Source of the DNA: Ashinkailepas kermadecensis
Taxonomy: Eukaryota; Arthropoda; Thecostraca; Neolepadidae
Assembly (NCBI GenBank): GCA_034440615.1
Contig: JAOTOM010004561.1
Coordinates: 248,001 to 312,000 of the forward strand
DNA length: 64,000 bases
Reading direction: 5' to 3'
Both the position numbers and the translations under genes were made by a program. The notes beneath the pieces were generated by a model. The model had not been told where the DNA came from and made no database searches. It worked only from the letters and a program-made list of their open reading frames with translations. Positions 45,091 through 56,344 of this stretch are shown piece after piece (position 1 is the first letter of the stretch; every line of letters begins with the position of its first letter).

Positions 45091-45987
45091 GGCTGGTCCG
45101 AGCCGCGACCAGGGGTATCGAGTGCCGACTGTCGAGGACCGAATATCTGAGCGGAGCAGCGGACAGCGTGGCGCCACCCGCGCCCCAACTCGGGGGTGGG
45201 GAATCTGACAAAGGGAAGCATACAATGGGCAGTGCAGGACCGCACACACACACCGCACACACTTCTGAGAACTCTGAGGCCCGAATCACGTCACTTACAG
45301 TGTCACGCCCGATGTCGCGAGTGACCGATCGTTTTTCAGCTACCAGAAAATACAGGACTGAATGTCTGTCCAGACGGCAACCATTATCAGACGTCGACTA
45401 GTCGAGGGGCTTTATATACACTGTCCGCACCGGCCGGCTATGGTCTGGGTCTGGGCTACAAACGAACATCCTGTGCTGGGCATGGGTCGCTCCTTCGTCA
45501 GCAGCGAATGGGCCCGGGCCTGGCTGGTCTGGCAACTCCTCGGCCCGTGGCGACCTCTGGTGTCCACTAATTACTAAGGTCTTCAAGCATCAATGCCTCC
45601 ACGGTATTTGTACTTATACCATTGCCATTGTACACCGAACTAAAACGCGTCGTTGGCTGTCAGATTCACTTCAGTGAACCAGGTGCAGAGCACCATGGTG
45701 ATCTGGTGTGAACTTGACTGACATGACACCAGTCTGTCACGTCACGTAACGTCAGCTAGCCATGTATGTTCGCTGCAGTGTCCTCAGTGACGGCACAGAG
45801 AAACGACGCAAGCATCCGACTGCACGCACGCAGCCGCCAGGTGAGCATCGCCTCACCGGGGGCTTCATGCGCTGATAATACAAACGGTATGTCAACTCTC
45901 GAGTGTTGTTGTCACAAAGGTCAGCCATACCAGCAGTCAAATATGAACACCGCGCGAGCCCAAGCTTGGCCGCACGTCCACGTGAGG
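45091..45987. other. No gene supported
   Basis: Mixed composition, GC-rich at the left. Downstream of the stop codon of the two-exon membrane-protein gene, so part may be its 3' untranslated region. No clear poly(A) signal was identified on the minus strand. Confidence 0.4.
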
Positions 45988-46133
45988 TCACCGCCGTGGC
46001 AGGCTGTGTGACCTGGACGTTCGCCTCGGGCTGACCGAGGCGCTGACTGTTGACCGTGACCCGGCGGGGTCAGACGTCCCTGCCGGGGTCACGGTGATCT
46101 CTCTGATGGAGGGGCGAGGACTGAACTCGGTAC
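45988..46133 (-). CDS. Unrecognised single-pass membrane protein, exon 2 (C-terminal tail)
   Basis: The acceptor CTCTTCTGTCGTCAG is followed by two bases that complete the split serine codon of exon 1. Then TEFSPRPSIREITVTPAGTS, DPAGSRSTVSASVSPRRTSR, SHSLPRR and TGA at 45990-45988. Phases match (exon 1 ends with one base, exon 2 supplies two). The segment is Ser/Arg/Pro-rich with SPR and RTSRSHS phosphorylation-like sites, fitting a cytoplasmic tail. The reverse strand is also open here, so I rejected that alternative on splice phase. Confidence 0.6.
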
Positions 46134-46198
46134 CTGACGACAGAAGAGTGTGGTGAGGCACAGTGGAGGTCATGATAACATCTAATTCTGGTTTATTT

Positions 46199-46325
46199 GT
46201 GTGTCTGTGTGTGTAGTGCATGTGTGTATGTATGTATGTGCATAGTGCATGTGTGTATGTATGTGTGCGTGTGTGTATGTGCGCGTGTGTGTGTGCGTGT
46301 GTATGTGCGTGCGTGCATGCGTGTG
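46199..46325. repeat. GT/ATGT simple repeat
   Basis: Mixed TGTGTG and TATGTATG units in the intron of the membrane-protein gene. Confidence 0.9.
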
Positions 46326-46488
46326 AACGCTGTTCTCCTCTACGACTCAGAGGAATAGAATGGTGTGGCATTTTACGAATTGGACTTGATGTTATTCGGA
46401 TAAGGCATACCAATGTTTAATACTGCTGGTGCGACATAATGATGAACTGTTGTGCCCAATGAACCTTTCCTGTAAGTAATGCTACGTG

Positions 46489-46492
46489 AGCG

Positions 46493-46582
<90 letters not shown>
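46489..46582. repeat. (AG)n microsatellite
   Basis: About 94 bp of uninterrupted GA dinucleotide, a pure purine/pyrimidine tract. The reading frame of exon 1 runs into it only because no stop occurs; the exon ends before it at 46662. Confidence 0.98.
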
Positions 46583-46589
<7 letters not shown>

Positions 46590-46661
46590 CAACGTTAGGA
46601 TATTTGCACAAGCTTTGAAACAACGGGAAGGTGTAAATGGGGCCGCCGGTCGATAGCTCAC

Positions 46662-47538
46662 TTGAGTCGCGGGCGGACGATCCGAGTAGGGCTCGCGACA
46701 CCACCAGCTGCCCGAGCGACTCGTCCGGCGTGGTATCCGTGCCGCCCTGGTCGGTGGCCGCGTCGGGCGTTGGCGGCGACGCGGCGTCCAGCAGCGGCTC
46801 CATCTCGCCCTGCGACCGGGCGACGGCTCGCTTCTTGCCGCGCGCCATGACCACGCAGAAGAGCAGGCCGAAGGCGAGCAGCACACTGCCGACGGCGCAC
46901 ACCACGATCACGCCGATCGTCTGCAGGTGCAACCGCTCCTCCTCGCGCTCGCGCGCCTCGGTCACGTCCAGGAAGAAGGACGGCACGTACCGGCCCTGCT
47001 GCAGCACGCCCAGGTCCTTGGCCAGCCGCGACACCGACTCGTGCTCCTCGACGCTCACGTACTGCTCCGTGGCCAGCGCCGGGATGAGCAGCTCCTCCAG
47101 CCACGAGATGACGTTCTCGTAGAAGGACGTCATGAGTTTGGCGCGCGCCGCGCGGTCGGCGACGTGCGTCACCTCGTTGACGAGACAGCAGAGCGCGTTG
47201 GCGAGGTGGCTCCTCAGGTCGGTGGAGCTGACCGGCACCTCCTTGCCGCCGGGGAAGCGGATGAGGCGCGGGCTCGGCTCGGTCACCAGCTGCGGCGTGC
47301 GCATCTTCACGCGCGATGCGTTCCGGAAGCTGTCGGGCGCCTCGCGACCGGTGAGCTCGGCGCAGTTCTCCACGTGGCAGCCCTCGGCCAGGATCCAGTC
47401 AGGCACCAGCACCTCTTCGCGTTTCGATCTGGCACGCCACGGGATCGCGCCGATGGCAGGTGCTTGATTGTCTTGTGGAGCGGCGCATGGCATGGCCATG
47501 GACGCGGCAAGCATGACGCACAGTGCACTGACCCACAT
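46662..47538 (-). CDS. Unrecognised type I single-pass membrane protein, exon 1
   Basis: I start at ATG 47538 because MWVSALCVMLAASMAMPC is a good signal peptide; an upstream ATG at 47649 would bury it. The acceptor-like GTCGTCAG about 10 bp upstream suggests a preceding 5' UTR exon. The mature ectodomain (about 225 residues) has EGCHVENC, a CC pair and an NAS glycosylation site, plus helical segments (FYENVISWLEELLIPALA). A helix follows (IGVIVVCAVGSVLLAFGLLF), then basic ARGKKR and EMEPLLD, an acidic dileucine sorting motif. The donor is GTGAGC. With exon 2 the protein is about 340 residues. I do not recognise the family; the tail motif suggests endosomal/lysosomal routing (inference). Confidence 0.7.
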
Positions 47539-47619
47539 TTCATGATAGGCTGACGACGGTCCAGGGTGTTGTGGTGAAGCTACCCCCACTCGGATGGACT
47601 TTTGGAGCAATTGGAAAAA

Positions 47620-47780
47620 ATCCCTATGCCTTTGACAGCACCAGTCCAATCTTCGGAAGCAGTCCGTAGCTGAACTGCGTATATATCTTCAGGTAACAGA
47701 TTGTGTTTCGGAGCCTTATCAGACCCATCGAAAAACGCATCTTTGACGCTTGTGCTAAAGAAAACTGTTAAATATGAATT
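47620..47780 (-). pseudogene. Fibronectin-III-like exon fragment, left arm of inverted duplication
   Basis: On the minus strand it reads TVFFSTSVKDAFFDGSDKAP, then NLLPEDIYAVQLRTASEDW and TGAVKGI. The L.P...Y.VQLRT pattern resembles the last strands of a fibronectin type III domain, as in receptor phosphatases. A T-rich AG precedes it (TTTTCTTTAG). The same sequence recurs in opposite orientation at 48338-48482, so one or both copies may be a pseudo-exon. Confidence 0.4.
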
Positions 47781-48337
47781 GACGTTAATCGTGCCTTGAT
47801 TTACGATGATTGTGCAAGTGTTCAATTGTCTGATGAGTGATTCATTATCATCGTCTACGTGTGATTTATTTCCTTGGATGTCAATTACCACGTGATATTT
47901 TCAAGTTGATACTTCTATACTTATCCACTTCACGAGAAGGGCTGCAACTAGTAGAACTCTAGCTGCACCTGGATCTTAGTTAAATCAATTGTTTTCAATG
48001 CCATTTTACTTTCCATTTTTGTGTTACATCGGCACGTTTTAATTTCGCAGAAGTACTTCTTGTGATGGTTTGAAATACAAGACCAATTTCTACTTCAACT
48101 TAATATATTAAGTCCTTCTTCGATGCAATTACTCTAGTTACCTTTTAGCATATATTCCTTCCCCACATCCAGAAAGTGGCATGAAAAGGCTTGCAAATCT
48201 GAGAGATGAGAGTATCAGCCTTATTATGTTGCCATGTCATGCGGTGAGATCGGCTGACATTACTGGCGGCAGAATGATGTTTAATATTTAGGCATATTTA
48301 ATTTAATTAGGAATAGGCATATTATTTGAGCATATTT

Positions 48338-48482
48338 AACAGTTTTCTTTAGCACAAGCGTCAAAGATGCGTTTTTCGATAGGTCTGATCAGGTTCCGAG
48401 ATACAATCTGCTACCTGAAGATATATACGCAGTTCAGCTACGGACTGCTTCCAAAGATTGGATTGGTGCTGTCAAAGGCATA
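48338..48482 (+). pseudogene. Fibronectin-III-like exon fragment, right arm of inverted duplication
   Basis: Plus-strand copy of 47620-47780, with changes to FDRSDQVPRYNLLPEDIY and AVQLRTASKDWIGAVKGI. Most differences are amino-acid changing but none introduces a stop in the core. After GIRI it diverges. Confidence 0.4.
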
Positions 48483-49585
48483 AGGATTTCCCCACTATCA
48501 CCATAACTTAACCTAGCACCTACAATATAATAAATTATCCTTCCACTAACCACCTGTGCCCAACCTTTTTCTCAGCAGTCTTCCCTCGTCACAGGGCGGA
48601 GCAAGCACGTGAGGGGATCAGCATATCAGCATATGCAGATGGGTTGTCTTGCTGTCATTGTTCAGGTAGAAAAGCTTTACCCAGCACACCTTCAGACAAC
48701 CCATCTGCAACTGAATTTCACTCATCTTAAATTCTCCTTTGTCCAAGCTACACCTCGCCTGATCGTGAGAGTTAATGTCTTCTTGAGCTTGGCAATATCC
48801 AACCCATAATAGTCGATCGAGCATAATGCACGCATCACGTGCTTGGCTAGCCGTTAGCCGTGCCAACTGTCTACGCCTCTGCTCGATTGAGCCTGAGATG
48901 TTCCACGTGTGCGGACCGCTTCAACCGCCCTCGTTATCGCACCTGACGTGAGAAAAACATCATGCGGATGAACAAAAGCGGCCATGACCTCCACAACACA
49001 AATGTCATCAGACCCGAGTCCCAAACGGGGTGTGACGTTTGCTCGCCGGCTTCAGTCGACGATTAGGGCGATAATGTAGCGACGATCCCTGCCCGCTTTA
49101 TCTCAACAAATTTGACACCCGCAGAGAGTCCACGCGCCGGTGACAGAAGTGATCGTTTGCTAATCCATCGTGACCTGGCCTTGTCTCCGCGATGAGTGCA
49201 CAGCGCACACACCCGAGAGCGAGGGGAGGGTGGCTCGATGCGAGGGCCGCTTATAATGGGACAGCTTTGCTTACATTGTCGCTGCTGATAAATGAGTGAA
49301 CGTTTCGAGGCACCGAATGCGGTATTGGCATCAGCAGTCGATGGCTCAGAGTGATAATACATTCAGAGTGGCTGCTGTATTCGACGCCTGGTGTGAAACT
49401 TTCGGTCATCGTCAGAAGCTTGAAACCTAAATGTCAGAAACATCGTGATGACACTTTCGGTCAACCGGTGAAACCGATCGCCGCCGTGTGGGACGTACTC
49501 TCTACCTGGTTAAGAATTCGTGCGTCTCGCCAAAGTCGTTCCTTCTCATCCAACGCAAATGGTTGATGCAATTTTTTTTTAATCG
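48483..49585. other. No gene supported
   Basis: An inverted pair GCAGATGGGTTGTCT (48634) / AGACAACCCATCTGC (48695) is visible. Nothing else stands out. Confidence 0.4.
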
Positions 49586-49586
49586 A

Positions 49587-49620
49587 GGAATCTGCATCTG
49601 CATCTGCATCTGCATCTGCG
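49587..49620 (+). repeat. (CATCTG)n hexamer repeat
   Basis: Five copies of CTGCAT/CATCTG, just after an A/T-rich AATTTTTTTTTAATCG. Confidence 0.9.
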
Positions 49621-50464
49621 CCACTCCGGATCCCGCGCCCGTGACGGGTGGTTGGATTCGTGTCGTCACTGCCGAGTTTTGCATTTCGCGTGCGATGATA
49701 ATATGCGCACCGAAAAACAATCTTAGCGACCTTTTGGTGCTGTGCCAAATGTCAAATTTCAGCTTCTGTTGCTGTTTCAGCTGTTGTTGCTTCCGGTTGC
49801 TTATGCCAAGAAGCTGTCTGGTATTGGTAGTGCATATCATATTTCGAAGTGTTAAATATACGCATCGTGCTGGCGCTTGATCAGAGCACTGCTTAGCAGC
49901 GGGATGCATAAAATGAGCATCCGGGAGGTACCTACGTGTGTTTTGGCGCCCAGTATGGTCCTCCAATGCTAGACAGCGCGGAAGTGGAATCAGTACAATT
50001 TGATGAGACGATTGAAGCGACAGCACTCCTGCTAGACAGCATCCATTTTAACACCGATCCCGAACACCGACATTTACAAGTGGAAGGCACGGCCATTGAC
50101 TCCCGGCTGGGTAGACATGGCGCCCGCCTCACACGGCACGATCTGACGACACCCTGGGGGACGCCAGTTCGGCACGCCTTTCTTATTCTCCCGGTACGAG
50201 CATGACACGTTTGGCATTTGGCTGCATGGGGAAGAGAAACTTATGGAATTTCACAGGGTGGTCAAGAACATTCACCCCAAGATCTGAGTAATTAGGTGGT
50301 AGTTTCTATGGTAGGTGACAATGATTACTTCATACTGGATGCAGCCTGTACAAAACGCGACCTGAGAAAATGCAGCCTGCAGTTTTGCGAAACCACCGGT
50401 GTAATTCACTATATCCCGATATGTTTGGAACTCGCTGTAGATTAGCTATGCACACACACACACA

Positions 50465-50632
50465 CACATATATGGTTAGTTATTGGTTTTACGACACGTC
50501 GACCGTTGAGTCATGTAGCGTCGCCAATCTCTCACGCCGATTGGTCGCGGGCGAAGAGTAGCGACAGGTGAGACTCGAACCCACAACCTTTCCATTGTGA
50601 GACGAGCATCTTACCCCTAGACCACTCGTCCC
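50465..50632 (-). mobile_element. tRNA-derived SINE
   Basis: On the minus strand from 50632: GGGACGAGTGGTCTAGGGGT includes box A (GTGGTCTAGGGGT). About 35 bp later comes box B (GGTTCGAGTCTC) with a T-arm (GTGGG...CTCAC). Downstream is a non-tRNA body ending ACCAATAACTAACCATATAT before a GT run. The acceptor stem does not pair well and a body follows, so I prefer a SINE over a functional tRNA gene. Confidence 0.6.
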
Positions 50633-50639
50633 CCCCCTC

Positions 50640-50742
<103 letters not shown>

Positions 50743-50897
50743 ATACACATGTTTATATTTATGTATGTATACGCATAACGCATATGTGTGCTTGTGTGTG
50801 TGTGTGCAATATGCATGTAGGTATGCATGCACTTGGTCCTTTCGGAAATAGCCAGAGTCGCATAGCACTAATTAGGGTTCACATGCCACTCGGGCGG

Positions 50898-51335
50898 TCA
50901 GCGAGACAGTGTCTGATGAATGCAGCGAGACAGTGTCTGATGAATGCAGCGAGACAGTGTCTGATGAATGCAGCGAGACAGTGTCTGATGAATGCAGCGA
51001 GACAGTGTCTGATGAATGCAGCGAGACATGTCAGCGACGTGTCTGATGATGCGCGGACAGTGTCTGATTAGTGTCTGATGAATGCAGCGAGACACTGTCA
51101 GCGAGACAGTGTCTGATGAATGCAGCGAGACAGTGTCTGATGAATGCAGCGAGACAGTGTCTGATGAATGCAGCGAGACAGTGTCTGATGAATGCAGCGA
51201 GACACTGTCAGCGAGACAGTGTCTGATGAATGCAGCGAGACACTGTCAGCGAGACAGTGTCTGATGAATGCAGCGAGACAGTGTCTGATGAATGCAGCGA
51301 GACACGGTCAGCGAGACAGTGTCTGATGAATGCAG
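50898..51335 (+). repeat. 24-bp minisatellite with 14-bp spacer variants
   Basis: Units of GCGAGACAGTGTCTGATGAA plus TGCA, about 15 copies. Some units are joined by a 14-bp insert (GCGAGACACTGTCA). One unit near 51025-51075 is scrambled. GACAGTGTC and GACACTGTC are near-palindromes, so each unit can form a small stem. Confidence 0.95.
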
Positions 51336-52309
51336 TATCGTGTTACCGGTTGGCGGCACACAATTTCTGTGTAACTCTAGTCTGATTTTGATTAGATTAC
51401 AGCCCATCTCAGGTTCGTCGGTGTGAAGCTACTAAAACTAACCACTTCCCATGTTCCTAACCTGATGCAGCCCTCTTGAACTTTCATAGCTATTGTATGC
51501 ACGTATATTTTTCTTGATGTAGAACAGATTGTGCATCGCAATTCGTTGTTCAAGATCAGAAATTGCATGGCAATACACGACACACATTTTCTTCTCTGTT
51601 GCATTTGACACGATCTGATGGTAGGATGTCCCTTTCGGTCAATCCCTAAGAGAACGTTTCCCGCCGTTTATGTTATTATTTGACACGCACATCATCATTG
51701 TGCCGATGATGAAGCACCGTGTTCTACGACATACTTTGTTTGTCCCGATCGGTAAGGCGTGTCTCAAGGCTCATTCAGTGATGACAGATGGACATTACCT
51801 CTATTACCTCTATTACCTCTATTACCTCTATTTTTCAATACGCTTACATATTCTATAAACACAGACTCATCGCTCTGCCGTCTTGCTGAGGTTTTCGACA
51901 CCCCGCAGCGCAGTTCTGCCTACGGAGGTGGACTGAACGTAGTGAACATGCTTACGGTCTCCCAGCCAGATAAACAAGATCACAGCGGCTTCAGTGCCAG
52001 ATAATACTACGACATACACATGGCCGACAAAACGTGTCAGCAGCACGCAGTTCTGGGCGCAAAATGGCGGTCGACGCGCCCCTAAACGACAATTCATCAC
52101 CATCACGTATCAGCAGTCAAATTGGCCCCTGCTGTGACTGTGTTGACACATATTCAGGACGATAATATTGTGCAAGCTGGGAAGTGTGCGTATATAGCAG
52201 CCGAGTTACGTTGAATTTTCACCCGATGCAGATGAGTTGCACAGTGCACAATGTATGCTTTGATGTGCTCGATTTAATTTAATATGAACTTCTGAATTGG
52301 TTGGGTGGT
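51336..52309. other. No gene supported
   Basis: Contains a small (TTACCTCTA)4 repeat near 51797-51831. No exon or mobile-element end could be supported. Confidence 0.4.
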
Positions 52310-52490
52310 AAATGACAGCGAGACGTAAATTGACGTTTAAATTTAAAACTTGTCAGTATATTTGCCGACGTCTCGACTATTGAAGTCATCAGGTGCCATA
52401 AATATTTGATTAAAAATAATGACACTGATGAAGGCAATAGCCGAAACGTATATCGACAAGGTTTTAAGTTAGAAATGAAGTTACGTCCCA
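52310..52490. ncRNA. Inverted pair of hammerhead-ribozyme-like cores
   Basis: Plus strand: CTGATGA (52425-52431), A, GGC-AATA-GCC stem II, then GAAA (52443-52446). Minus strand, starting about 52393: CTGATGA, CTTCAATAGTC, GAGACG, alignable with the first. The two lie in inverted arms (about 52320-52400 and 52415-52487) sharing GACAAG-TTTTAA and TTACGTC. CUGAUGA-stem II-GAAA is the hammerhead core. The extra A before stem II and GAGA on the minus copy deviate from consensus. Hammerheads occur in Penelope-like and some SINE-like elements, so this may be a relic of one. Confidence 0.4.
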
Positions 52491-52869
52491 TTGTCCCCAA
52501 TCATCTAAAAGTCACAAAATTTCAACTTCCCTAATTATTTTTGTCAAAGGTCACGGCCATTTTTCACGAGTAACTAAGTTTGTGGTTAGGTTGCGCTTTT
52601 ATGGCTGTTTTCGTGATGTATGTGTTGCTACATGTTTCTCAAAAACTCTGGTCGAAACCCTGTTTCAAATAGACACTTTGAAACTTTGATACACTTCTTT
52701 CTCGATCGAAAAACAGGTGTAACAACACCTACATCACGAAACACAGCCCTAATACATAACCTAACATCTTTATTATTGTTGCCATTGTTTGTTTATTGTT
52801 AATGCTATTATTGTATTACTCGTGTTTTGTTGTCATTAATTATTGTTCTGAACATTTTTGTCGCGTGAA

Positions 52870-54050
52870 CTGGACAAGCACGCTGACCCAAGATCGCCTA
52901 ACCCACATCCCAAGACGTCGGGTCGAGGAAGTGCCATCGAACAAAGCCTACCAGCAGCTGCGAACTGTCATCGGATAAGAATACAGTGCTGCCGCGTCAC
53001 CGGAGAACATCACAGCGGATCGGCTGAAGGAATATTTCGTTTCAGTTGGACCGTCATCGAGAGCCGCTGTCCTGTTGGACTTCCAACGTTCGGAGCGGCC
53101 TCTTCTCGATGTCCGTCTTCCGCGTGTGAATACTGCGGAGCATTGAGCCTGCGCCGGCTGCACCTGACCAGCTCCGTGCGACATTGTTCAGCATGCTCAA
53201 CAAGGTGTCGTGCGTCGATGGTGGCATTCCTGTGCAGGTCCTCAGCATTGGTTTTTTCCGGTGATCGGACACCCACTTTTCCGGTGATCGGACACCCACT
53301 TTTCCGGTGATCGGACACCCACTTTTCCGGTGATCGGACACCCACTTTTCCGATCGTAAGCAAAAGCATTTCCTCCGAAACTGTTCTTACGTCTCGGAAA
53401 AATTCAGCCATAGTTCCCCTTCTCAGAGCTCAAAGTTACCGGTCTGACACCTCAGATTTTCTACTGATCACCAACGTTCCAGTCAACTGTAGGCTGGTCG
53501 AGAGAGTCGTCCTGAAGCAGATCACCTTCAGATCACCTGCATTACATGAACATGAACCACCCATTTGATGCGCAGCAACATGGATTCCGTCCGCGCCGCT
53601 GAACCTGCACAGCTCCTATTTCCAAAAAAAAGAGATGATCTTGTTTTTGACGTGGACAGATCCGAAATTGTTCTGCTGACACTGCTTGATGTGAGTAAAG
53701 CGCTTGCCTTTACGAATGATTTGTCGCAGTATATTCCACCGGACATCAATGGATTCGAAATCCACATGGTCTGATATGATATGCATTTAGATTGCTGATA
53801 TATGTGAACGTTCTCGTGTTACTGAGATGACACAGGCCATGGAGGAAGTGCTTGACATTGTCATGTTCTGGTTCCTTCAACATGGGATGAAAGTGAACCC
53901 ATGCAAAACAGAGTCCATGCTTATTGGAGACCGACGTCAACTGGCCATCCTGGACCAAACCCCAACTGTTTCTTTCATAGGGGAAACTCGGAACTGTACA
54001 GACAAAGGAGGAATACAGGCGTCATCATGGACGAACATCTGACAGGGAGA
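52870..54050 (+). pseudogene. Degraded non-LTR retrotransposon RT fragment
   Basis: Successive frames read TADRLKEYFVSVGPSS, later a VNCRLVERVVLKQI-like block, QQHGFRPRR, DRSEIVLLTLLDVSKA (RT block A), and near the end FWFLQHGMKVNPCKTESMLI (thumb; NGMKVN..KT is typical of jockey/CR1-type RTs). Frames are broken many times and block C (the DD pair) was not found. A 24-bp minisatellite (53258-53352) has grown inside it. Confidence 0.65.
53258..53352 (+). repeat. 24-bp minisatellite, four copies
   Basis: Perfect copies of GGTGATCGGACACCCACTTT plus TCCG; the last is partial (CCGATCG). Confidence 0.96.
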
Positions 54051-54144
54051 CAGTAACCGTACAGAAAAAGTAGTTCGGAATGCTTTCAGGACTGTCACGT
54101 GTCAGGCATCTATTACCGGGGGCAGTGTTTGGCGTTCTGGTGGA

Positions 54145-54460
54145 CACTGGCGGATCCAGGGGGGGGGCAAAAGGGGCTTGAGCCCCCACCCCCAATAAAA
54201 TCTGGGGGGGCTAACAGTACAAATTATCCCCCCCCCAACAAACACAAAAAACTAGGTAACAAGTGAAGGCTTCTCTTGTTAGCTATGCAAATCTAATAGG
54301 TTTTTGTTTCATTGAATACATGATTGTGTCATGCCTGCTTGCTTATTTATCCATTATTCCTTCTTCCTGCAGCAAGAGGCAGAGCTATCGCTATACGAGT
54401 AGATATGAAGCGTCAACTTTCCATAAAGGATTTATTCTCTAAAAATAGGGCAAAAGGTAA
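54145..54460 (+). mobile_element. hAT transposon 5' end with transposase start
   Basis: CACTGGCGGATCCAGGGGGG at 54145 is the common end of hAT elements. Mirrored G/C runs follow (GGGGCTTGAGCCCCCACCC). At 54400 a frame reads MKRQLSIKDLFSKNRAKGK, the MKR..I..FF-type beginning of ZMYM/Zaphod-like hAT transposases. No right end with a matching octamer was found, so it is truncated. Confidence 0.6.
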
Positions 54461-54684
54461 GTCCATACATGTTTTGTGCTTTCATAGTTTGCATATATGC
54501 TATGCAGGTATTTATCTTAGATGTGCTGCCCCTGTAAGAAGCCTTTCAATTAAAACATATTTTGAGTATCTGACCTGAACTATTTTAATGCAACTTATGT
54601 AATACTTTTCTTTCCTGAAAGTTGTTGGAAAAACCAGAAAGAATTAGGTACATAACTAACTATCTTTGCCCTAATAGTTATAAA

Positions 54685-55470
54685 CCCTCGTACTCCCAGC
54701 AGATTTCACCACCACGCACCACTGGGGGGTCGATTTGACCCCACTAACTTTTGTTATACGCCATATGGAAAGATACGGAAAACGGCATCGTTTACCTTGC
54801 TATTGAACTTCTAATATTAAATAAAAAGTTGCATTGTATGTCTGATAGTTCACGGTCCAGCTGGAGTGGAAGCAACCTAGTTTCGGGCCGCGACCGCTTC
54901 TTCAGTTGCAGCCAACGCAGCGCGGTAAAAAGTGTGGACCCCGGCTACGTTTTCATTGATAAAAACGGAACCGCAGTATAAGATTTGAAGCTGATATTTG
55001 TACACTGATAGATACGATAGTGCTCTATAACATACATTACGGATGTTGAATTTTTTATTAATTCGACAAAAAAATTGTCAAATTGACCTCGTATCCTCGC
55101 CTTGTTCGAGGTCACACAGATCTGGACTATTTTTCAAATTGTATTTGATCAATTGCTTATCGAGAATATGCCATTGGTTTCGAGAATATGCCATTGGTTT
55201 TTCGATACCTCTTATTGGTTTTCCTACAGACAATCCTGAAAAGATGAATACAAATTTCATTTTGAGAAGCAAAATCCGAATTTAACGTCGAATATCTCGG
55301 TGAACCTGGATCACCGAAACATAAAGTTTGAACCAACACATCGGCTATTCCTAGAACGCATGCAAAGTTTCAGCCGATTATCTGTGCGTGTTCGGCACTT
55401 AGGTACTGTGGAAAAACCTCACGGCTGTGGTGCGAAAATGACCATCCCCCCCCCGTCCGGAGTGCGAGGG
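54685..55470. mobile_element. 786-bp piggyBac-type MITE
   Basis: Left end CCCTCGTACTCC, right end GGAGTGCGAGGG: 11 of 12 terminal bases complementary. The right flank is TTAA (55471-55474) and the left TAAA (54681-54684), i.e. a TTAA target duplication with one change. Inside the left end is GGGGTCGATTTGACCCC, the kind of subterminal repeat seen in piggyBac elements; the right end has GACCATCCCCCCCC. No transposase. A 20-bp direct repeat (CGAGAATATGCCATTGGTTT) lies at 55160-55200. Confidence 0.8.
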
Positions 55471-56344
55471 TTAATGTTATTACAAGAAACATTAAGATAC
55501 AACATAACTTTGGCCTAGATATTCTTAATGTATATGTATAAATATATATATGCATATAGGTCTGCCTATTTAAATACAGGGTCCTATTTTCAGATAACTG
55601 CATGGCTGTGATTGGCCTCAAGTCAGGAACACCATGCACGTGCAATGTGCTCCTCCGGTGTACATCGTAACTGGCTGATACCGGCCGAAAAGACATTCCG
55701 CGTATTGATGTTGTTCAAATTCAGTCAATATTTAACTTCTTTAGACCATTGCGAATTTTCCTTTTGTAATGTACTTTTATTTATGAATATTGAATGTGTC
55801 GTGGTGCAGGTAAATGTTTATTTAATGACAGACTGAAGACTGTGGGACGCTCTCGCGATATTAACATCCTTTTGAGTATATCCTGTGTCTGATTACAGTC
55901 CCTGCTCCTGATTCTGTTTCGGCTCACTTACCGGCTCCTGCCACCGGTCATGCACCGGCCCCTGACTCTGCTTCGGCTCCCGTATCGGCTCCTGGTACGG
56001 AGCCCCCCCCAACCAGTGACTGGATCCGCCCATTGCGCTTCCCACACCCTCCCCCCCCCATGGTCGACAACAACACATCGCTTCGCACCCTACCCCAGGT
56101 CAGCACGTCAAACACCACGTCTACGTTGCTTCCCCCCGGTCGACGACAAACGCCCCGCCAACATCGCTTCCCCCCGGTTGGCAAGTCCTGGAGACCCAGT
56201 TTAGCTCCCCCAAACCGAGCGGCTAGATCCGCCAGTGCTGGTGGATGTCCTCGTGATGTCCCACGTGTGCTTCTGGGAGGCCGCCTCGTCGGGCCTCCCA
56301 GCATTCGCCAGCACCACTCCCACTTCAGCTGATTCCGATACAGC

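Noticed and set aside
45995..46150. Plus-strand exon reading CDLDVRLGLTEALTVDRDPA
   Set aside because: Open and protein-like, but the minus-strand reading has a stronger acceptor, correct phase with the neighbouring exon and a stop. I chose the minus strand.
46637..47553. 161- and 208-codon plus-strand ORFs opposite the membrane-protein exon
   Set aside because: GC-rich antisense shadows. The minus strand has a signal peptide, membrane helix and phase-matched second exon.
50500..50632. Functional tRNA gene
   Set aside because: Boxes A and B are good, but the acceptor stem pairs poorly and a SINE-like body follows.
50898..51335. Hammerhead-like CTGATGA...GAGAC in each 24-bp unit
   Set aside because: No stem II can form between the two motifs. 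The resemblance looks accidental.
55875..56335. Pro/Ala/Ser-rich open frame (PAPDSASAPVSAPG)
   Set aside because: Low-complexity, with no start, splice or family support. Flanked by RT and SINE debris.
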